DNA of 64,000 bases from Parus major. Taxonomy: Eukaryota; Chordata; Aves; Passeriformes; Paridae. A model generated the notes under the pieces. That model searched no databases. It saw only the letters and a list, made by a program, of their open reading frames with translations, and was not told where the DNA came from. Both the position numbers and the translations under genes were made by a program. The stretch covers positions 21,290,515 to 21,354,514 of the forward strand of contig NC_031769.1 of assembly GCF_001522545.3 (NCBI RefSeq). The letters are read 5' to 3'. This document shows positions 1 through 13,400 of the stretch, in pieces. Numbering within the stretch: the first letter of the stretch is position 1; each line of letters opens with the position of its first letter.

Positions 1-3000
1 CTATCTTGACAATGGTTAACTGAAAGACTGAAAAATGTTTCTTTTGTTAGTTCTACAGAACCCTACCTTGTATTAGTTTAATCTAAACTCCATTTTTGTA
101 GTTTGCTTTTGAAATTTTTTTCTAACATTTACCATACTAAAAAATTTGCCCATGTCAAGTTGTATCACTTCTGTGATTCACAAGGCCTGTTATCCTTTTA
201 TAAGAAATAATGGGCTTGGTTTGGAATGACTCTTGATTAATCCATGTGCCTATCATCTGTTTCTTTATTATTTTCTATTTACTTCCTCTATTTGAGAATT
301 GTATTTAAATGGATTATTTTAAAGGGCCATAATTCTGCACCTCCTCTTTCTTCTTACATTTAAAGATAGCTGTTATTATCTTTCCAGTCTTTCAAAACTT
401 TACGTCTTCCACACAATTCTTGAAGATAGTTATTTACAACCATGGAAATGCTTCAGTTATCACCTGAACGATGCCAGATTAATTTCATCAGCTTCGCTGA
501 TCTCGGGTCATTTAACTCACATAAGCATGGCCTATTCTCATTCTTCTGTCATTTAGCAAGTATTTCCAGCTCTTTGCTACTGATGTAAACCCTTCTGTCA
601 TGGTTGACCCTTCCAGTGAACAAAAGCAAAATAGCCATCACAGAGTTGGCTTTCTTGGAGTCATTAGTCAATAGTTTCCCTCAGTTGAGTGGTGGACCAA
701 TTCCCATCTTGATTTTTCTGTAACAGTTTATGTTTTTAAAATATTTTTTTTTTATTCTATATGTATCTTACTAATTATATTTCTTTTTGTGCTGTGGCTT
801 TTCAAATCATATCAATTTATTGACACAATTCTGTGCTTGTCCATAGATTTTGGTTGATGTGTGTTATTTGAATTTGAAGTTTTGAAGAACTGACAGCTCC
901 AGCTACATGGCTCTCTTATGGTAGTCCGTGCTCTGCATTGCAATCTTTATGTCTCTGCTTTTAGCAGAGGTTCTTTAAGCAGCTGCCAATCTCCTGACCT
1001 CATTTTCTTCTCAAATTGTGCTTCTCATGTAACATCACCTTCCCACCTTCAGAATCTAGTTAGCATACTGTGCTTGTTATTCTGCTAGGGGAAAAAAATC
1101 AATTTTTGAGCACTTGATGTTTCTTGGTTGCCTGTGGTGGCTCCAAGCTGTGATAGAACCTCTGTATTTCCCCTTCTTTTTCCACAGTCTTCTACTGGGA
1201 TTATATTCTTTTATCTCTTGATTCAGGGCAAAAGTTTAGAAGACAAAGTGGGATATAAGGACTATGAGAACAGAAAAGGCCAAAGAAATCTGACCTGTTG
1301 CCAAGTAAAAGAAAGGTTTATAAGTAGGTTATGGTAGGTCATGGTGTTGTCTACTGTAGGAACTAGTGCCAGGATATACAACACTGGTCCATTTATGCTT
1401 CTCCTTTTTACCTTTTTTTTTTTTAACCTCACTGTAAGCATCTTAATCTCAAAAGTGAACATAAGGATTATACACACAACAAATATTATGGGATTTTAAC
1501 TTAAAAATTGATGGGTCAAAGGCCTTATTTTTATGTAAAATAATTATTTTTACTTCTATTTCCATGTAAATAACAGCAAGCATTCATATTTACTCTATGC
1601 AAATAATAAAGAGTGGTGGGGGTGGGCATGGTCTTTCTTGGGTAGCTTGCCATTGCTCTAGTACAGCATTCTGGAGGCAAATAGAAGTCCTGACATAATA
1701 CATCTTGCTCATTATATAGCATGCTGAGTGCAGATTCTTATATATGGATTCATATATGGTTATACAGAAGTCATGACAGCAGTACTGACTGCATATTCCA
1801 GCGATTCTTTGCAGTAGAATATGGGTATGAAATCTGTTTTCTAGGTTCATCTTGTTTTTTCATATTTCAAAAGGGTTATTCTTCTATAATGATGGAGAGA
1901 CACTTGGATTTACAGTTGGGAGTTTATTAAATTGAGTCCATTGCAAAGATGAACTCTAATAGCACCTTGGTGCATGGAGAAGGTAATTCTTCGCTTGAGT
2001 TCACCAACCTGTGATATTTAACTCTCTTGTGCAGTAGTGAACCTTGGGCATCTGGGATAAGCAGCTTGGGTTCAGACTATGCCCTCATTTTGCTGGGCTA
2101 CTGTGAGCTGATCTTGCATTGGCATTTAATGTTGAAATGGTGAAAATAAACCCTTTTCTCATGTCCTGCAGACCTTCCTCATACCTGTTTGAACAGACCA
2201 AGCAGGCTCAGTCAGGTTTGCTCTCCCACTGTGTCTGTGCACACCTGATCCCTCCCTACCTGATAAACACACACCCTGCTCAAGCACGGTTGAGCACTCC
2301 TGGCAGCCATGGTGCTTTGACACCATCCCAATGACATGTACTTATGCTGGTGGCAATAAAGGGCACTGCCTATGACCAAAGGTGCCAAAGGCAGTGGACA
2401 TGGCCAGGATTATTATTTTTTTAATATCAGGCCTCTGTTTCTCATTGTTTCCTTTAAATTCTATGTACCTGTGGGCAGGCATGGTGAACGTGAACCAAAT
2501 AAGTAAAGGGGTACATATGTGTTTATTTGGATTTATACTTTCTTGGATAATTCTTAGTTTGCCATACTGTCAAGTTCTCCAAAGTTAAACACTTTCTTTC
2601 TCAAATAGAATTAATTCTCATTATTGTCTTAAATGTTTACTGCATGTACTAGCAAGCAGAAGTCATCCCCAGCTGCAGGGTATTTTTGGTAAATAAGACT
2701 CCTGCTTTGTCATGTAATCTATGATCCATAGGTGTATACTAGATAAAAATGCCCTAATACAGTAAAATTACACATAGTAGCCCATTAAATATAGTACAAA
2801 AAGAGAGAAATTATTACTTTTTTCCTTGCATAAGTAGTACCGCATCTTTGGAATACTTTATGAAGTATTCCACACATGCTTAATATACAGTAATCCTGTT
2901 GTAACGTGGAAAACAGGTGAAATGAAATTTAGAAGTTCTCCTCAGAAAGACAGACACACTACTCTGAGGAAGTTCCATTTACTTAAAATTTATTTTTACT

Positions 3001-3470
3001 ATTCCCACATAGAGAAAGAACACACTCTATTAAAACACTGTTTCTTATAAGCTGACAACTGTGGAACCAAATCTGTCCTAAATTACAAATTGTGTTTTCT
3101 GTTTCTTGATACACCTAAAACTAAAAGGCATGTGGCTAAACTACTGTCCCATGATTAATCCAGTATTTAAACATATAAAGAAAATAGTAGAATAGCTCCA
3201 AAAAACCTATCACAACAAATTATGCATGTGCTTTCATTTTCAAGAAAATGAATATCTGCTGTTCTTCTCAGCAGAAAATCCTGGGCTCCAAGTTTTGACA
3301 AAGCTGATAAAAAATAATTTTTTGAGACAATAAATCCTCCTATGGAGGACATTGCATTTCCCGCATCTTCACTTTTTATCAGGAGTACACTAAAGCTGCC
3401 TGGAGGCTCTTCAAATAGATGAAATATAGTCCTAAATAGATGTGCTTAATGTTGTCTAAATCATAGCAAA
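1..3470. other. Anonymous AT-rich non-coding DNA
   Basis: No gene or recognisable transposon was found in this stretch. Open frames stay below about 90 codons in all six frames and show no domain. Visible structure is limited to T-rich runs near 740-755 and 1,411-1,424 and a short hairpin at 2,849-2,872. A more GC-balanced block at about 2,170-2,400 has no similarity I recognise. CpG dinucleotides are rare, as expected for methylated vertebrate DNA. Confidence 0.6.
2849..2872. repeat. Short perfect hairpin, 10-bp arms
   Basis: The arm TGGAATACTT (2,849-2,858) is followed by a 4-nt loop and its exact reverse complement (2,863-2,872). It is small enough that it may be chance in AT-rich DNA. 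No terminator or RNA gene is implied. Confidence 0.7.
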
Positions 3471-3477
3471 ATACTGA

Positions 3478-3625
3478 GAGGGCTGGAAATCTCACCGCCT
3501 CCAGCTGCTCCCATAAACATGTAATACACAGCTATAACTTGAGTAATTTCCTCAGTCTCTTCAGGGCTGTTGTTCTAATTTGAGGTTTGTAGGTATTCAG
3601 CTTTAATCCGGCCTATTCAACTGCA
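3478..3625. promoter_or_regulatory. Possible conserved non-coding element
   Basis: This block is free of simple repeats and keeps CpGs (CACCGCC, AATCCGGCC) in a CpG-poor background. It has several TAAT-type homeodomain cores (TGTAATAC, TTCTAATT, TTTAATCC). These properties resemble vertebrate enhancers, but no conservation evidence is available here, so the call is an inference. A cross-species alignment would decide it. Confidence 0.2.
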
Positions 3626-3671
3626 AGAAGAATGAAAATATTTCCTAAAACACGTGAAGGAGAGCAAGTGT

Positions 3672-3690
3672 GAGGGAGAGAGAGAGAGCT
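3672..3690. repeat. Short (GA)n microsatellite
   Basis: A run of GA dinucleotides lies within GAGGGAGAGAGAGAGAG. It is too short to suggest function. Confidence 0.75.
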
Positions 3691-3919
3691 GCCTACAGTG
3701 CAGGGCACGGGGTTTATCCCAGCTGGCCCAGGAGATGTTCTGAGGCCTTGAAAGCCATGGTTGCAGATCCACCAGGCATGGAGAGGCACCTCTTGCATTC
3801 CTGCCGAGTCGTTCCCTCACTGTGAAGCTATTCTCTTGAGCATCTTTTATCTGCCATTTAGAGACAGTAACAAGTAGCTGTATCTCACAGAGAAACAACA
3901 CTAGAAATAATGAAGCCTG

Positions 3920-4065
3920 GCTTCCTAGTGGTTTGTGTTTCTTGGCTGATTACGGGCGCTGATTGAAACTGTTTCTAATCACAGAAGATGACTCCTATAA
4001 CGTTTCTTGTAGTTGATTTTAGGTTATTTCAGATGTATATAGTCACATTATAGTCTTTCATTTTT
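3920..4065. promoter_or_regulatory. Possible conserved non-coding element
   Basis: The block holds paired CTGATTA/CTGATTG motifs around a CpG-containing GGGCGC (about 3,945-3,970), followed by TCTAATCACAG and TAACGTTTC. The TGATT cores are PBX-like. There is no open frame with domain content. The regulatory role is inferred from composition only. Confidence 0.2.
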
Positions 4066-5102
4066 CAGGACTCTTCTGTGGGGTCTTCAGCTGCCCCCTT
4101 TCATGCAACATAAGAAGTGAGCACTATGGCCTCCTGGTATATTTGAGATCATCACTAAAAAAATGATTGAGGAACACACATAGATATGAGACACTCACAT
4201 GCATCTGCACAACTGAGAGGATTTTACTTCCTACAGGAATCAAGCTAAAGTAATGGACACCCTAAAAATTAGTGAAGTACACACAGCCAAATGCCGGTCT
4301 GTAGCACCAAAAGAGAAGGAAGTGAGTGAAGCAGTTACAACTCAGCCTCGTTTGGTCCCTTGAAAGTAATGGAGAATGAGGCAGAGGATGTTATTTGGGA
4401 GACTTTTACTGACAGCCATCAGTGCCTTGCAGTGAGACTGGAATTAGCTGAAATTACACCAGCAACGTACCAAAACCAGGCCTTCCAAACACTAAAAATG
4501 TAACAGTTTGTGCCAAATATTTATTATGAGCTCTAGGAGAGCGTGAAAAGCCTGACTCTCTTCCCATTTACACTGATGAATTCTTGGTTTGCAGTTCTCT
4601 TGCATTTGAACCGGGTTGCACAAGTGGGGAAATGAAGCCCAGTTGTTTTGTTGCTCCTTTCACAAAAGAAGGGGCAAGGTGGCTGCAGTGGTGCAGTGAC
4701 AATGTTCTTGACTGCCTCATGTGCTTAGAAATCCAAGAAGTGAGAATGTGATGAAAGATTTAAGGAAACAGAGCACAGATATGAAGTTTTCTTGCCAAAA
4801 CAAATAAATGTGGATTTGCAACATTTCTAGAATGGGGCCAAGCAGATTTTACAGAAAGTTCATTAATCTATGTTTAAAGACATATGATTGGACAATCCAG
4901 CAGTGGATAACTTCTTCGGTTCCCTCTCTCACTTGATACATACTAATTGTATTTACTTGCTCCCTTTGGTTTCCTTTCTTTATTTTATGTGGACTTGAAC
5001 ATTTTCCTCTCTTGCTTGACTGAATTTGAGTGGCATCTTTTGAGACATGCCTGCCTCAAGGTCAAAATGAGCACTGATATTTTTCAGAAGAAATTATTCC
5101 TC

Positions 5103-5195
5103 AAAAAAACCCAACAAAACCAAACCCAAAAACCACCCCACCTAAAAAAAGAAAACAAAACCACCCCCAAACAAAAGAGGAAAAAAAATTAAAAA
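5103..5195. repeat. A/C-rich low-complexity tract
   Basis: The plus strand is almost entirely A and C in runs such as CCCAACAAAACC and CCACCCCACC, then becomes purine-rich. It belongs to the same compositional class as the tract at 58,295-58,350. It also creates a meaningless Lys/Pro/Thr/Gln-rich reading frame. Confidence 0.75.
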
Positions 5196-8100
5196 AGAGA
5201 GTGAGATAGATATTTTTATATGCTGTTGCATTTTTCAACAAGGAAAAATTCTTATCAGGCAGTCTTTTAAATTCATCTCAAGATGGAAGAAGTTCCCCTT
5301 CTTACTGAGCCAATGATTTCAAAACTCTTTAAGCAATAACCTTAAGTTACAGGCTTTGAAAATTAATTGCTGAGAAGCCTGCATTTAGAAACATGCTTTT
5401 AAAATAGAAAAACAAACCCCAGTGATGGGATTAGTAAAAAAATGGACTCAGGGCAGCATCCTATGCTGAGAAAAGAAAAAATCTAGGATTTGGGTGTTTT
5501 TTTTTCGTATGTTTTTTGACCAAAGTCTCCTTTGAGTTCAGTCCAGATTTTGCAGGTGCCCAAGCTGCTGCTGGTGATTCCAGCCTGGCAAGCAGGGATG
5601 GGTGTGCAGAGCAGTGAGTCATTAGCTCTCTCCCAGCCCAGTTGTTGGTACAAATGACACCTCTCTGCCAGAGTACTGCCTTGAGGCACTGCTCTTGGGG
5701 CTCAGCACTGCCACCAACTTGCTTACAGGGCAGCCAGAGTTACCCTGTGCACGAGGGACAGGAAACCTTACAAAACATCTCTTACATCTCTTCCCTGCCA
5801 CCTGTGCCCTCTTACAAAGGGGCTGTGGCCTTCATAGAGAACTCACTCTGATTTCAGTCTTCTGCTTGCTCCTGGGTCTCAGTCAAGGTCACTGCTCCTA
5901 GCCCTGTGAAGTACATGGGGTCGAGGCAGAAGTGACTCTTGGTTCTGCATGTCAAGACCATGCAATAAGCAAAAAAGGGGTGAAGGAAAAAGTGAATATT
6001 TTAAACAGAGACAAATGAAAATCTTTTTACTAAACTTAGCTGAAGAGCAAAGAAGAGGGTGCCAGGAGGTATGCAACAAAGTGACATGCTGCTTTTGTAA
6101 TTGCCTAATTGGACAAAATAATTCCCTCCTGCAGGGTGACCCTCTCTTGCATCTCCAGCAAGGAAGTGCAAAACTGAGTTTTCTGAATAAACCTGTTGTC
6201 TTTATTGAATTACCATTTGATGCTATTATGATTATTGCATAATTATCCACTTGTTGTGAGTACTCATGTCTTTTTACATATTTCCTGCTCTCACAGTCAT
6301 CATAGCATGGGACCACCCCAGAGTAATCATTTGTCAAACTATCCTCTGCTTTAATGATGCCAGAAAGTGTTTTGCTCTGGCAATCAACTTCTCCACTTAA
6401 TTTCTTAGCACTTAAGGCTTGTTTATCTACAGGCCTCCAGAAACTTACATAGTTGGCATCACTAAAGGTGACAGGAACAGTAAAACACTTTGATCCCCGT
6501 CCTCAGGTGCTGTAACTTGTCTGAATTGGATGGCTAAGCCTTTTTGCCATTGATCAAGCAGTTTGTTGCAGATTATTATAATTAAGTACCTTTGAAGTGC
6601 CAAGTTATATGAAGCTCTGGAGAAGTTCAGGTTTCAGAGCTCAAATAAAATTTATTAATATTTTCATTTTTTAGGGATATCATGCTGTTTATGGAAGTGG
6701 TTTTTCTGCACATTCTTATTTGTTCTGGTGGGACTGATCCACTTGGGAAAAGCACATGTAGGGAAGTCATCCATAGCTAAGAACCTGTCCTCACTCCTGA
6801 TTTAAGCCTAACCTCATGTTTTCAAAAGACATGGGAACTGCACGTCCCAGTGGAAGGTTAGACTCAGCCTTGAGGCTGAACCAGGCTGATCTGTGTCTCT
6901 CTGCCAGTGCCACAAACAAGGCAGCTCAGCCAAGCATCAGAAGAGCAGTCCCAAGCCAGGCACCCTGAGCTTGTCTCCAGCATAGTGCCACCACCAAAGT
7001 TAGGGCATTTCCCTGGTAACCCCACCCAAGAGACAGCACCTCAACAGTTCAGTAAAGTGAAAAAAATAGCTGAAAGTCACCTTTGTGATTGTGCATCCAG
7101 GGCCGAGGTCAGGAGTCACTATGAAGTTGGGAGGAAGCTTTGTCAGTCCTCTAAGGAATGCCTGTGCTGGCAGCTATTCCCTTTTTCCAAGAAGCATTGG
7201 TATAACCAGTGCTTCCCCCAGCACCCTGCCCAGACCTCCACAGCTGGGGGGACACCAGGACATTTGGGACAGCGCCTATTTCTCACAGCCCTGCCTGCAA
7301 ACATCAAGTAAGTGAATTAAATGAATACTTTATTGACAGCAGTCTCACATAGGGGAGTACGTGTTGGGGAAATTTTAAAAAAGAAGAGAGTGTCTGGTTC
7401 TAAACAGTGATATCAAAAGAGAAAAAAAACCCAACAGTATTTTGTTTTAGAGCATGTAGGGACAAAAAGCTTCCCATATTTGAACTGCAATAAGCATGCA
7501 AATGTTACATTTAAATACCTGTCCCTACCTTTTCTTCCCAAAATCCAGCTCTTGAACACCAAAGTCAATATACATTAAAATCTGCATAGAATAAAAATAA
7601 AGTCAAAATGCCAATGCCTCTAAAATGTCCCACAGAAAATAAGATATTGGAAATGTTGTAGTTCTACTCTGCTAGTTTAGCAACCAAGATGAGAAAAGAA
7701 TAAATGTTAGCTTAAATCTTGAAGTTACCAAATAAAGGGGCTTAAATAAAAATAGACTGGGGAGCACTGAAAGAGACTTTAAAATATGTAGATTTTAATT
7801 ACCCTACCTGAAAGTCTCAGTTGCTGTCTGTATTTTTGAGAGACTGGGTTTATAGGGAACACCCAATGCCCACACTGATGGGGTTTTTACTTTGGAGTAG
7901 CTCTGGTCTGGTCATGTGAGCTTAATTGCAATTAGCTGTGAGATTGTTTTGTTTCACCCATGAGCAGTCAAGATTGCATGTCCCCAGCTGCTCTGCAATG
8001 TGAGACACAGAATGATACATGTGGAGGGCAGCAAATTCATTCCTAAGTGAGCTCCTGCTCTGAAACCAACTGCTAATGTAGGCTACAGACTTTGTTAATA

Positions 8101-8700
8101 ATTTCTTAAGACAAAGTAGACCCTTCATCTGATTATTATTTCTGCCTGTAACTAGGAGAAGTAATTTAAAAACATACCATCTGCCTAAAAATGTACAAAT
8201 ATGAAAAGTGCTTAATATATTTTTATGACAAAGTTCCAATGTGGAGGAAGAAAACACAGTAATGCTTGATTTCTCAATGACTATTGCAATATTTTGGAAT
8301 CTAGTTACAGTGCTACTTCATGCTAGTCTAAATTATTGCTATTAACAAATCTAGGAGCTTCAGAAAGGCCACACCTAAAAAAGAATTTTTATCTTCCACT
8401 AATTGCATCATTTCATGAAGTCTTAACAGACTTGAAAAATTGGCCTACAGTCTGAGTGACAGTTTGTGTTACAGATTTAGAGGGGATATGAAATTTTCCT
8501 ATATCAAAGCTGAAGAACAGTTCTGACAGCTGCAAATGTTCTCTGAATTAATAATGTGGAGCTGGTATAAGACAATATTTAAGAAAAATCCATTTCTTTC
8601 TGCAGCATTGAGGACCCTTGTTTATAAAATATTAAACAGGATTAAATTTGGTATGCTGCTTGAATGGGAAGAGAAAACTTGAAATCCACATATAAATATG

Positions 8701-8741
8701 AATTTAAATATAAGAAATAAATATAAATTTAAATATAAGAA
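8701..8741 (+). repeat. 16-bp direct repeat, 25-bp period
   Basis: AATTTAAATATAAGAA occurs at 8,701-8,716 and again at 8,726-8,741, inside an AT-rich stretch. This is probably a small tandem duplication. Confidence 0.75.
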
Positions 8742-10499
8742 GTATAAAGAATCATTAGTTCCAACTTTTATTACTGATAACTTATAATTTGGGGTAAAAC
8801 AACACCCTGGCCTTGCTGCTAAAATTCAAACCAATATTTTGGTTCTGGCATAGGAAAGAAAATCCATTTTCTAGCTTTGTTATTTAAACCCCACTGACCA
8901 GCCCTTATTTGCAGAAGCTTTCTTCACTTTAACTATAACAAACACCTCTGGAAGATTAAATAAGCTTGTTATCTGCTATGTAAGGTGTCTGAATATTAAT
9001 TGAAAAATCTCTAGTTCTGGTTTGTCCTGGCTTAACAGATAAAATTTCTTTCCTATTTCTCAATGCTTCCTGACATCAGGTCTTAGTTAAAAATTGGTTT
9101 TATAATGTCAATAAAAGCCCAGGAGACATGGCCTGGCTTTGTGGTTTTTTTGTCTAGCAGAGAGAAAGGCTGGGCTAAAATTTCATCAGGAGACTTAAAG
9201 TTTTAACCTCACACCCACCTAAATTTCTCAAGTTAACAGTTTAGCCATTTTGTTCCCCATTCTCACCTGCAGAAATGAGAGAAACCTGTGACATCTGTGT
9301 AAAACTCACCTGTGCACTCAACCTGCTGCAGTCCCCCCAAGCAAGCCAGTGCTTTCCCAGCTGGTGAGATGCTGCAGGTGGACCAAGGGAAACCTCAGGA
9401 GCTGCAGAGAGGTCCTGCTGCCTGCAGCAGACACAGAAACGTGAGATCCCAGCTGGTATTTATCTAGTGGAAGCCAGGGTGAGTGTACAGGGCAGGAATA
9501 TGTGAGGGGATGTTGCAAGCCTTTGTTGTCTGCGCGGGATGAAAGGACTTCCCGTCAAAGTCTCAGGGAAAGTCCCAGCTCTTGTATTTACAGTGAGATG
9601 AAGCTGTGGTTGCTTCTGTCATGCTGGCACTGATTTGCCCCTTGGCTGTTGGCCAGAGCTAAGGTTTGGCTGCCTCTCCCCACTCTTATAAGACTAACCA
9701 GAATTGCATTAGTCAGAAATGTTGTAGAAGCACAACAGCAAATATTTGCCTGGAAGGAAAGTTGCTTTTTTGTCTTGGCTCTCCTGTGCCATTCCACCTG
9801 TAGGTAAAGATGGTAAGATTGCCACATCTAGATGAAAGGAATTTGGCATGGGGATGGTTGAAAGTAGTTGATCTCTGAAACTCTCTGGGTATCCTTGGTA
9901 AGTGCAGTTATCCTGTGGTGCCAGAGTCTGTGATGGGTAAGTGTTGAGAAATGAGTCTTTTGGGGACAAGCCACTGTGTAGATGCACGTGTTGTGGTGTT
10001 AGGTATCTGTTTGAAATGGGATGTAATCCAGATCAGATTACTTGAGTATCACTGACCTAGATCATAATCCAGATAAGAATAAGGGGCTAAGAGAGTCCCA
10101 CTAGCAGTGAAATTTTGTAAGTTTGAAAAATGACTTGAAGGCAGGTTTAAATACTATAGCACTCTAGACTTGCAAGCAATGTTTAACAATAAAGGGGAAG
10201 ATAGTAAAACAAAAATACTTTTACACAATCTTGACTTTGGGAGATTTAGTGGAAACTAATTAGGAAAACACACTAAGACGGAAGAGTCACAGAATATATA
10301 AAACACAGAGGTAATTTCTAAAAACAGAAAAAAAGACAATAAGAAGTTTCATTCAGAACAATCTGTGACTGCACTAGGGCTGAAGAAAGTATATTTGAGA
10401 GCTTGAATTCTAGAAAAGAGATCAGGTTGTGTTTGAGATTTAGAACTGGAATAGCTTGTGTCACCAGTACACTGTGATAAAAAGTGCAGTGTGGTGCCT

Positions 10500-13400
10500 G
10501 AACCATTGGAAGAGATCCAGGAACCAAAAAAGATGATATCCATTTGAAAGAGCTTGGAAGATTCAACAAGTGCAACGTGTATGAGCTGCTCAGAATGTCC
10601 ATGGAGGCAGTGGATGTGTCTGGGGATAACCAGCGTAGTATTCATTTTCAAGTAACCCTCAAAGGAAGATGCTGCCAAGAATTGTGTTTTACACTTAAAT
10701 TAAAGGGAATGGAGAGGAAGATAGTTTACTTGCGGAGTTTAAAAGCACAAGCCAAAGCCCACAGAAGATATGAGAAATACATGTCCAAATTCATAATAGA
10801 TGGGAAAAAGGACAAGTGCTATGCAATGCACTTCATGCTCTAAGTGTTGAGTTGCTGTGTAATAACACGAGCACAAAAATCTGAAAATAATTTGAAGCTG
10901 TTCTCCAGCGGATAAATACCTTGTGAATACTAAAAAAACCAGGAAAGCATTGCATTGTCCGGCATTTCACACATCTATTTGATGCCTTCACATTGTAAAA
11001 CAATGCTTCAAAGAGGAGATGGATATACTTGTTGCTCTGGAATGACTGGAAGAATAGACAAAATAGTTCTTGTGGTTATAGGAAAGCTGAATTAAACTCC
11101 TTGTTTGCCCATTGATAGACCTGAAGAAACAAAACAAGTCTTTTACAGGGGTTGGTGGGTGTTCATATTAGCAAAAATAAAAGAGGGTTTTTTTTTAACT
11201 TTTTGAGACCTTTGTGAGCTGCACTGTTTTCTCAGATGTGTATTTAGGCTGCATTTAGCACCTGAGGAAAATTGTGATAAATTTTGCAAACCTTTCAGGT
11301 TAGTAAAATTTATACAGATGACATTTAGATTTGATGAAAAAATAGTCTCAGAGAAGCCTTGGAAAGAAACTGCTTCTGGGCAAACAACACTGTAAATAAC
11401 ATGTAACACAAATAATAACATACTTCAAAAAAGTTGGCACAAACCCGAATAAATCACCAGAAAATATTCAACAATTTGTGTTTCTCCAAAAGTATTTGGG
11501 TGCTGAATTATAAAGAGAAATATGTACCTAATGTAGCTTTTCGAGAGCACTGTCATTATTATCTCACATGTAATTATTGAAGAAAATGAGAAACAGGAGG
11601 AATTAATTAGACATTTCAGACCTTAAAGTAAATTATCCATGGTGGATTTCAGGGCAGATGTTGATGTGGTCATTTTAAACAGTGTGGAAATTGAAAAAAA
11701 AAAAAGGAATAATAAAAAAAGAGATTGCAGTAGTTTATGAGTTAACAAAACTTAGGTAGACTCATAGGGGAAAAAAAAAGAAGATTTAATCTTAGTCATG
11801 GAAATAAACAAACCCATACATTTTTATTTACTGGAGGCCAGTGCCATTTGAAACTGATTATAAATCATAAGGAATTACAAAGCAAAGCCTGGCCAATGGC
11901 TATTTTTCATTATTTTTTCAGTTATGGAGTGTGACTTGCAACTTCAATATATCCTTGAAATTGCAAGCTGGATTTCTAGAGCATTTGACAATGGAACCAA
12001 GTCCAGAGAGATATTTGCTCCTCACTCTTATTGCAACAATAGTTACTGAGGCTGAGATGCTTTAGAAAATAGTTCATATCATTTAATGCAAGATTGAATT
12101 TAGCCTGAAAACATGAAAGGGGTGAACTTGAAAGCTTTACTGCAGAAGAGCTTCCAAAGCACACGTGCCAAAAATTTCAAGATTCAAATGCATAAGGAAC
12201 AGGCCAGGGACATGGGAGGGGTGTGCTCTGATCTGTGTCCATCTCTGGGGTCCTTATACTTGTTTAAGCCCTCATCTCTCACACTTTACCCTTATTTTTT
12301 AATTTTTTTTTTCTTTTTTTTTTCATTTGTTGTTTCCAATCATCCGTTGTCTGTGTTCCTTTTTTTAGGGAAAAGAAAAAAGAGCAATGGTGTTACAAAG
12401 CTGCATGTTGTTTGTAGGAGGTTGTTTCCCCAGGCTCATAGTTACTGTGGAAGATGAGCTGACAACCTTCTAAAAAACCCAGAAGGGAAAAAGAGGCACA
12501 AAGCCTGTCACTTTGTGCTGTGAAATCTCCATCAGACAGCAAGCTCCCCCTGGGACCAGGGAGACCCAGGACACTCAGCTAGGATGGCTGCCCCAAGAGA
12601 AGCAGTCCTGGGGCCCTAGGGGAGCCAGCATGCCCACAGGGACACCACAGAGCACCTCAAAGGCTGGTGAAAATTTACTGATAAATGCAGCCTCAAGGCT
12701 TCTGATAAACATTTGTATCCCTCTGTTATATCCCTGTTTGAAACAGGCTTGGTTTTATGTTTTCCTTGGCAGGGAAGGTATAGTCTTGCGAATGTACATT
12801 AAAGTTTTAGCATCTGAAAGAATAATTCTGGCTATAGCTTTGTAAAGCCTGCCTTTGCTATGTGCAGCCTTCACAGAGAGAGGAACATCATTTTGCTGGG
12901 GGTTTATTCTGAGGTCCAAGATTACACAGGTATTCAGGATGGAAGTCAACATGTCTTTGAGGATTTATGCACTAGAGATGGTGAAACACCACCAAGCACA
13001 GTAGTTAACCCAAATCTCAGACATGCCAGAGTAAATGGATTTCTCCCTGAAAACAGGGTACACAGTACCATGGTTTAAACATAAGCTTTGTATTCTTTGT
13101 CCCTATCATGGCATGTCTGTACAAAGCATAGTTTCTTGAGAGTGAAGTACTGGTTCCTCAGTGTTTAGGGGTAGCTGACTTCATATCAGCTTTCCCAGAA
13201 ACAGGAAAAAAAAAATCACCCTTCACAAAATCACAGATACAAGTGTCACTTTTAAATCTATGGATTTTCTATACAATGTCATTGTCTTTGTTTGGAAAAC
13301 AATCAGAGCAATTTCAGTGAAACTTGATTTAATAAAAAGTCTTTAGCAGAAAAGTTAGATCATATTTCCCTTTCAAATAAAGTAAAAAAAATCTTCCTCT

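Larger units (their letters stand above)
4070..10500. other. Anonymous non-coding DNA
   Basis: No supported gene. The longest frames are a 152-codon minus-strand frame at 5,879-6,337, which overlaps a 97-codon plus-strand frame, and a 134-codon plus-strand frame at 6,907-7,311. Neither shows a domain, a signal peptide or a convincing exon boundary. An A/C-rich low-complexity tract is at about 5,100-5,195 and a short direct repeat at 8,701-8,741. The stretch near 9,017-9,060 weakly recalls the start of the LTR found at 56.6 kb but is too degraded to call. Confidence 0.55.

Noticed and set aside
5879..6337. 152-codon minus-strand open frame
   Set aside because: Overlaps a plus-strand frame of 97 codons; neither has a domain or exon boundaries.
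6907..7311. 134-codon plus-strand frame ending beside a GTAAGT donor-like site
   Set aside because: No acceptor with a pyrimidine tract at its left side and no domain. The translation looks like random GC-rich sequence. A non-coding RNA exon is not excluded.
9017..9200. Possible third degraded LTR (TGTCCTGGCTT start)
   Set aside because: Only the first dozen bases resemble the LTR at 56.6 kb; the landmark internal segments are missing.
10499..10843. 115-codon plus-strand open frame
   Set aside because: Reads fairly protein-like, but has no splice signals or family and overlaps a minus-strand frame of similar length.
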